Shown: piece by piece, positions 47,201 to 56,200 of the stretch | How positions within the stretch are numbered: the stretch's first letter is position 1 | Layout: each line of letters begins with the position of its first letter | Assembly (NCBI GenBank): GCA_944472155.2 | Contig: OX235279.1 | Span: 148,636,199-148,700,198, forward strand | DNA: 64,000 nucleotides | Direction of reading: 5' to 3' | From: Trichobilharzia szidati | Taxonomy: Eukaryota; Platyhelminthes; Trematoda; Strigeidida; Schistosomatidae | Translations under genes and position numbers: made by a program | Notes under the pieces: generated by a model | Database searches by the model: none | What the model was told of the DNA's origin: nothing | Seen by the model: the letters and a program-made list of their open reading frames with translations, nothing else

Positions 47201-50200
47201 AAATAAGACGAAGATAAAAGACTGAGTGAATATATTATTTATTCCTTTTCGTTCCAAGTGGAACATAGGGCTCTAAGCTAGAGATTAGAAGTTTCGGTTG
47301 CAGTGGTTTTATTTTTACTGGGTGGGGTGGCTAGTCTCACGCCCAACCTTCCCTCCCAGCCAGGCTTATTACCAGCTAAGTGTAGTTTGGGAGTGCGTTG
47401 GTCGGGAATCAAACTTCAGACCAGGGGAGTGTCTGGCTAGCATATCCTACCTCTGACCATCTACGCACACCGAGCGAATATATTATATATACACTAACTT
47501 GGTATATATTCCATATTCATTTGGTCATTTTATCTTCGTCTTGTTTCTTCCTTTCAAACTCCTAAATTTAAATTATTATTATTGTTATTGATATTATTGT
47601 TCCTTTGGTTTCCGAGAGGAACATGGGGCTTCAGCAACACGTCTCCACTTTGTTCTATTTTCTGCTGTCCTCTTTGACTGGGCCCACGACTGCCCATAAT
47701 CTCTCGTCTCCTCCTCGCACGATCTTCTCCATATCACTCTTGGACAACCCACTCGTCGTTTCCTATTCGGGTTTCACTCGAGCTGTGTAGCCTGACGTGC
47801 GATGTCATTAAATGGTCTCATCAGCGTGTGCCCTATCCATCTCCATTTTCTCCTACATATTTGTTGAACGATAGGTACTTGGTTAGTTTGTTCCCATAGT
47901 TCCTTATTGCTAATTCTTTCTGGCTGGCCATTTGACCCTCAGTATGGAGAGAAGCCAGCTGTTGATAAAAGTTTCTTACCTGTTGGAAATGCTTTGCGTG
48001 ACGCGCTGGCCAAGTTTCTGACCCATATAGAAGAACTGACTGATTTGACATTGGTGTTGGAAAACCGAATCTTGTTCTTTATGCTGACGCAGAATGCAGA
48101 AGATTTCCAAACTGGTTTCAGGTTGATGAAGGTGTATCTTGCCTTTCCAATTCTGGCTGGTTTTGATACCTTCATCCGTCCCCCTGTGGTTTAAACAGTG
48201 CTTCCTAGATAAGCGAAGGGATTGGATGACCTCTGTTAAATCTCTCCCGTTGATGGTGATTGGTGCTGGTTGTTATTGTTGCTGTTGGTTGGTTATCTTC
48301 ATCACCTCTGTCTTCTCTATGTTCACCTGTCTTCGCTATCCGCTTCTTCAGTCAGTTTGTTGATTTTCTCCTGTAAGCCGTCGAGTTTGTGTGACATTAG
48401 ACATAAATCGCCTGCGAAACCCAGATCTTCTAGAGTCTTATTATCGGTCCAATGTATTCCAGTCTTCTCGTTACCCACTAACGGTGTACGAAATAATCCA
48501 TTCCAACACAATTAAGAATATCATTGGTGATAATAGACAGCCCTGTCTTACTCCTGTACTCACTCGAAAGGCTTCACTGAGTTTTATCCATTGTGGATCA
48601 CCTGACACGTGATATTGTCATATAGCCAGGTTGAAAAAGACTTGGACACCGCACGCCGTAGTGTTGAAGTGGTTTCCAAATTACTTCTCGGTCAACGCTG
48701 ACTTGTGAAGGCCTTTTTGAATTCGATGAAGTTGAGGTAGCAACAGGTTTGACTGTCATTCTCTGCTTTGTTCTATGATAACGATGTGTAGAGTTGCAAT
48801 TTGAACTGTACATGATTTGCCTTTCCTGAATCCAGCTTGTTCCTGGCTGGTGGAGTTTTGCATTCAGTGCATCTTTTATCCTCTCCAGAATATTCTATAC
48901 TTTTTTTATACTTGTTTCCAAATGTACGTTATTGTTTAAATTTATAATGGTAACCGTTTGTGAACGATGCCCATCACTTATTGTCTTTCTGTCTGTCTGT
49001 CTGGATTCAACATAGAACTTGACACCGAAGTGCACCAGTTCGAGTTGCCACGTTCCAAATAGCACACAAAGGTAGACAAGAAAATGAGTGAAGAGAATCA
49101 ATAGAGTTTTGACAAGTATAGGAGTGAAACAGAATGAGTAATGGTAGAAAGGAATATGAAAGATTACAGAGACTGAATACATCTGCGTAAGCCATTGACA
49201 ACGATTTTGAGCCATGTCACCTATTGTCTCCAGCCATTGATTGTTAGAGTCCCGAGGGCCCCAACCCGGAAGTCTGCATCTCCCTACCTGACTCAGTTTA
49301 ACTGTCAAGGATTTCATGGATTGATGACCATGTTTTTGTTTGGCCACCACTTACTCTTTTCCAACCTGCACCTATATCAGCTAGTAATGCCCGTCGTGGG
49401 AGGCGATGGTTAGGCATGCGCAGCACGTGACCTAGCCATCTCAATCTATGTAACTTTATAGCCTCTTCGATTGATTTTCCCTCTTTGCCCAACACTCTGC
49501 GCCTAACGTCAACATTACTTACCTTATTATACCACCTAACGTGAGAAAGAGATCGTAGACATCTATGATCAAAAGTAGTCAACCTTTCCATGTCTTCAAC
49601 TCGTATTGGCCATGTTTCAGAGCCATAGAGAAGGACGGAGCGAACTGCTGAGCAGTACACACGTCCCTTGGTTGATAGTCGGATGTCACGCCTACGCCAG
49701 AGATGGTGTAAGTTAGCGAAAGCAGCTCGAGCTTGTTGGATCCGTGCTGAGATTTCGTCACCAATCAATCCGTTGGTGCTGATATAACTTCCCAAATAGG
49801 TGAAGTGGTCAACATGTTCTGTCACTTCACTCCCTATCACTAAGCTAGGAGTTGACGTAGTCCAGTCCTGTAGCAGCATCTTACATTTTGCAGGGGCGAA
49901 TCGCATGCCAAACATACGAAGATTGCTGCTCAAGGTGTTCAGAAGACTCTGCATTTTGTCAGCATCCTCCCCTAACAGGACTATGTCATCTGCATATTCT
50001 AAGTCCATAAGACTATTCCCTGGTGACAAGTCGACTTATTGTCTTTAGACCATGTAATTAATTTTGCCTGATAATGTACACTCTTATATATGTGTTGTTA
50101 TCAACTGATAATCATTAACTCTTATGTTATTTTGTTAGCCTTTTCATTCATTCATTCATTTTGAACATTGAAAAAAATAATAATAACACTATGCTTAGGA

Positions 50201-53200
50201 GTAAGGCAACTGTGTAACGTAATTCGCACATCTAAATAATTTATTTTGCTCGATAGTTAATGAAAATTATTACATCAATTTATTAACTTATGCTTTGGCT
50301 TTTTTTTTAAAAATTCCTACGTCACATTCCATTTTCTTAAACGTATGTTTGAAAAAACTAAAAGAGTTAATTTGATACTCGATGGATAAACAACCTGGTG
50401 TTAAAACTCAGTTGGTAGCCAGTCTTAAGCTACACTTATAATGTAACCACTGATGATACTATCCAGGTGAAACGGATTTGAAATTAACTGTTTATAATTG
50501 ATTTGTTTGGACAATTAACAACCGTTGTATCAATATGAGCAGTTTTATGGACTGATCACTTGAGAAGTACACAAAAATAAAAAAAGCGATTTTGTACATC
50601 TAAGGAAGCTGGACTATTTCAAGGAAGTGTACTACACGACAAACCTCTGTCCTACCTGACGTATGTAGGGATTGAAACATGTGACATTACAGATTTCAAT
50701 CGTAGTTGTTTTCACCAAACCACTCATAACTACGTTATTTGTCGTCCACGTGACACCTCTGAGTTCAACTAAGTTGAAAGAAAAACGCAGTTAACCTGTT
50801 AATAAACACTTCTGGCTAATCGGAACCGTGTAAGTAGGTGTAGGATATCGATTTTTTACTTGTTGAGATGTTAAACATCAGTGTTTGTAACTAGATACCA
50901 CACTTTAGAACCAATCATCTTGATACAAATTGACTCGGTGAACATTTTACGAACCCGTCGTTATATCCCGTGTCTTCTTTCTTTCTCTCTCTCCTCATAT
51001 TTATTTCCTTTTATGTCAATATCATTATTTTTCTATTGCCTTCCTCACTGTGTACATTGTTACTGAAGTGTGTAACAATTTAAAGTGACTTTTTCGTAGT
51101 CTTCATTTATACGAGTAAATCGAATGTGCATAAAGGTGATGTATGTATGTATGTTCACACTTACCCCCTATTAATTCGCCAAGTTACACTAAATACTGCC
51201 TAATAGTATCTATTCAGAAAATTACTGGTTACCGTCATTTCACTCAAATATTTAAGGTAAGCACTATAAAGATTTATAAGGGTTAGAGTATTTCACTTAC
51301 TTGCACCGGTGAAGGGGGGTTGGGGGTTTAGTGGTATACTTGCATAACATTTTAGTTTTTCTTCTGCTAAAAGTTCTGTCCGATATATATATAGTTTTAG
51401 TCATGTAGAGTAATTGATGTTCACCTGGTCGAGTGAACACACATCCAATGCAGATAGATACACAAGAAATAGTAATAAATGATTTCTAATTCAAATGATT
51501 TATTCTAAGCATCAAAAGATTAGTGCTCACCTTCAAGGGTTGTGTATTTCAACATTAGGGTCAACATTCAATGAATCAATAATTTGTAATTTCATTTAGT
51601 TGTTATGGCAGTGCTATGAATTAAAATGAAAAGCTCACTATGTTTTATGAATAGGGTTATCTGTAATCTTATTGGTTATTCATATTAGAAATTAAAAACA
51701 ATCATGCTCATTAATTTTCATTATATCATCACTACTATTGATATTATTCTACTATTGTAATTAGTTTCACGTCCATCACATTGTATATGTGAACTGTAAA
51801 ATAGTTGTGTGAACTGACTCTTTTTTGTTTGTTTGTTTGTTGGTTAGTTTGTGATAAAAAAAAGATCTCGACAGTATTTTTTTTTCTTCTCTCTTCACGT
51901 CGATTACAAATTCAACATCCAATATAAAGATTCACATGTTAGGCTGTGTTGGTATTGCACGTACTTTGCAAAAATTTAATGTGATACGATTCACCCTTTT
52001 TTAAATGAAAATCGGCTAGTAAAATAAAGTTAATCTATGTGTGAAACTTGAGTGTGTATTGAGACTAATATGACGAAATCGATAGGCCTATCTATACATT
52101 CGATTCTGTGTGTGTGTGTGGATTGTAGGAAGTTGATCTGTTTCAAGATGGATATATTTTTAGCCAAACAACCTGTACCACTGTGTAAACTCACTAAATA
52201 TCAAGTTGTACTGGAGAACGTTCCGCCCCCCCCCCCCCCACTAAGTTTCAATCTTGGAAAATTGACTGACTGAGGCCACGTAGCATACAAAGCAAAATGA
52301 AAGTGTAAAGAGAGATAATAAACAGAAGTGTGAGGGAAAGAATTGAATATGATAAGTCGCAAAAGAGATTGCATCTGTGGCATTAAGAACGATTTTGAAC
52401 TATATCACCAATTGTCTTCAGTCATTGGTTTTTACCATCCCGAGGACTCTAACCAACCGAAATGTCTACACCCCCCGCACACTTGGCTGGCTTAAACCAA
52501 GCATGCGTGACACATATCCTAACCATTTCAATCGATGTAACTTCACAACCTCGTCGATTGATTTCCCCTCCTTACCCAGCACTCAATCAACGCCTAACCT
52601 CAATATTGCTCGCCCTATTATACCACCATCTAACACAGGAGATAGAACGCTGGCACCTATGATCAAAGTCAGCTATGGAGGGAATAGTTATTCTCACTTT
52701 GATTAGAACGTACGAAGCAAGATAGAAGTAAAACTAAGTTTCACTGGATACGAGTATTCATCAATTCATTGCCTAAATTTCTGTTGTGATTTTTGGTATA
52801 ATCCTGTATGTGTAGATGTGTATTGTGTTTGTGTTTACCGCTCTTTACATTAAATTGATTTTTCCAATCAATTGGGTAATAGGTTCTCATTGAAGTATAG
52901 CATTATTGTTAGGTAAAGTCGGACATCATATGCTCACCTCATGTCGCTATGAATTCAAATTCATCTAGCCTTTAATATTGTCATCCCGTGCAGATTCAGC
53001 AGGTTAATTAGCTTACAGCTTGTACAACATTGCAAGTGGCACATTCATTTTGAGTAAAATAGAATTTTCTAAAAGTGCATCAGAAAAACCTGACTGATTT
53101 CTTCGAACCTGTATCAACTGTACAAAACCCGCAATTCATTGTAGTTTGAATATCACGTCAAGTATATTTATGATGTCATATGTTTACTCGCTGGTACGAA

Positions 53201-56200
53201 TGTTTTTTTTTGTACAGCTGGTTGTTATAAATCACATTTGACTCATGTCTCTTCATTATACTACTCGATTGGCTAAGTTAAAGAAAGAGGACAATGAGCA
53301 GTCGAAATATAGTGACTAAGATGTCTATGTAGTACTTGGAAATATTTTAACAGTTAATGTTAACTGTACAGGTAATATGCAATATTCTAACTAATAGTTA
53401 AATAACACGAATTATCATAGTGTTTATTTTCAAGTAAGAGCTGTTTTCTCGCAATTGTATCATCTAAATTTCTATCATAACATGCTGTTGTCTGTTATGC
53501 TTTCTGTTATTTTGTCTATCGTAAAGACAAAATGTAAAGAATCCAGTGGAGATGGTTCTGTTTCGTTATGCAGTCATAATTGACTGTAGTGGTGTAACCT
53601 TTGAATTTGCAGAAAGCGGAATTTTAATGTATATATTGCCATTTCATGCAAGTAGACATCAAAGTACAGGTAATTTAAACCAATTTAGTCCGCTAACGTC
53701 TGTCGATCGTGGTACACCACTGATGGTCGCCAACCAAATATGAACACGGCTTTGATCTGGTTAGTGAGCATTACTGCTATGAAACTACTAATATTGTCCT
53801 GCATACGACTATTTAACCTGCAGATGGCTCATCTGACTCACTTTCGCTCTAACGATTTTCGACGATCGAATTAACATATAAGAATAAAACTTGTGCACTG
53901 TGGTAGAGTGTAATTCCATTATGGGTATATCATATCATACGATATGATTATGAGCAATAAATTGTGCTCGAAACGTCCTCAGTAAACATTACTGGATAAC
54001 ACTGTGAGACTTTATCAAAACAAAATTTACCCGTAAGGGACCGAATCAACACTCTTTTTGTTTTGAGATAGAGGAACTTGCATGCGCTCCGGTGTTCAAA
54101 CCACGACCTTTCAATTCTACACTACACCTACCAAAACCAAAAGAAATTCTTGTACGATTTATTTCACCCACTGGTATCTAAGCTCCCACTAATAATATTG
54201 ACGACACAGAATCTAGGTTTTACTAAAATTAAAACACAGGTGACTTAGTATAAAACTTTATCTACTTCTAGGATACGAACAGACAGTAGAGTTACATAAA
54301 GCTAATAGATACAGAAATAACTGTCCTTCAAGTAAAAACTGAACATTCCGAACGGTAATGATGTGTAGAACGAAATGTGTATACATACGTATAAAAAGAT
54401 ACGTATGTAATGTAGCAAATATACAGAGTCAGCCCTAAGTGATGGATGTTTACATAGAAATAGCCACATGGGAATCACGATAGACAGAAATGGGGAGGGG
54501 GGTTAATATTGATTGGTGTATTGTAATCATGTCTGTCTGCCACGATTACCACTCCCCACGAAACTATCACCATGTGTCTGTCCTTCTTCCGGAGCATTCA
54601 AATGATGATATGTATCTTCTGACAAACACGTTCGATCTCTCGGGTTGCGGACTTCAAAAGTACTATCCTACCTCCGCCACACTGATTGTAGTGCACCTAC
54701 TTATCTATAGCTTTCGGCCGTAGACTTCTAGGTACCCTAGGTAAATCTAGTCGAACTAATTAGAACTCAGCCTTTCTTTTAATTTTTGACTTCTTTCCTA
54801 GTTTAACAATATTTGTTTATAAGAAAAAGGCACAAACAGTGAAGAAAATTTTCTTTTCGACGATTCATTTTCATGAGCTGTACAATCGTAATTATAATTA
54901 ACAAAGAAATCTTTAGACCAATCAGATACTGGTAAATTTTGTCCTTGGAAAATTGTATTACATAATGTAAGGTGTAACCTAGAAGGGATGACTAATTGTA
55001 AGTTAGAAAGGAGACAGAAGTTGGCATGACGTAATAAGTGTGAGATAATGAATAATCAATAATCTCGTGTAAAATGGACAGGAACTAGTGGAAAGGCTAT
55101 AAAGTGTTTTTGTATAAAATATGTATGAAAAGCAATGTTATTAATAAACAGTAATAGGGTGGTAATAAAATGTGGATGATGGGAACAATAATGATAATAA
55201 AAGTATTAATAAAATAAAATAATAATAGTAATAATAGTGAACTTACATAATAAAGGAAAGAAGCAAAATCGTGTTAAGAACTTTACTCTGGCCATGGTAA
55301 GGCGAGAGAATGTATGTATCGCTTTTGGATGCAGAGGTCCGGTTTCAGATCTCGAATAGCTAATGCTTCAGCTATGTACAGATGGCGTATGTGGCGTTCT
55401 TACCACAATTTTGCTTCTTTCCTTTATTATGTAAGTTCACTATTATTACTATTATTATTTTATTTTATTAATACTTTTATTATCATTATTGTTCCCATCA
55501 TCCACATTTTATTACCACTCTATTGCTGTTTATTAATATTTATTTAAACTTCGGTTATCTGTCCACTTCATCTTTAGTATTAGGTAAATTTTAGTTTTAG
55601 AAGTTCTTAGTTATTCACATTTTCATACCATTTGCATTACTCTTATCATCACCTATGTCCAACTGCTTGTAATTTTGACGTTGTTAACATTGTTATCACT
55701 GTGATTATAAGGATCACATTACTGCTGACATATTCAATCTCACAGTGTTTAACGCTTATATTATTTTTGATCCACTAATTAATTCATCATCATCATCATT
55801 GGTAAAACCTGGGGAGGATTTAATTGACAACAATATACTGTTCGCTTGTATGCCTTGTTTTAATTTTAACACTGGGATTATTTAATAATTTGAATAAGGC
55901 CATAAGAGCAGCTTTTATTTTCAGGGGTGAATGCCATTAGTTGTGACATAAAAGTGTAGGCCCATAGTTGATTTTAGAAATTCACCTACTTATGAATTAT
56001 CTAAATATTTAGCCATGGTATTAAATCCCCTAAAAATCCACTTGAAATCTAGACTAACTAATTCTTATGAACTCAAACAAAGATTAGATAATTTAAAATT
56101 AGATAATGAAGAGTAAATGGTTAGTTTTGACATTGTCAGTTTATACACACGTATACCAATAAATATGGCTATAGAGGCAGTCAGAAACGAACTCATTTCT

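Noticed and set aside
49195..49413. Plus-strand frames within the family B LINE
   Set aside because: Shadows of the minus-strand polymerase frame.
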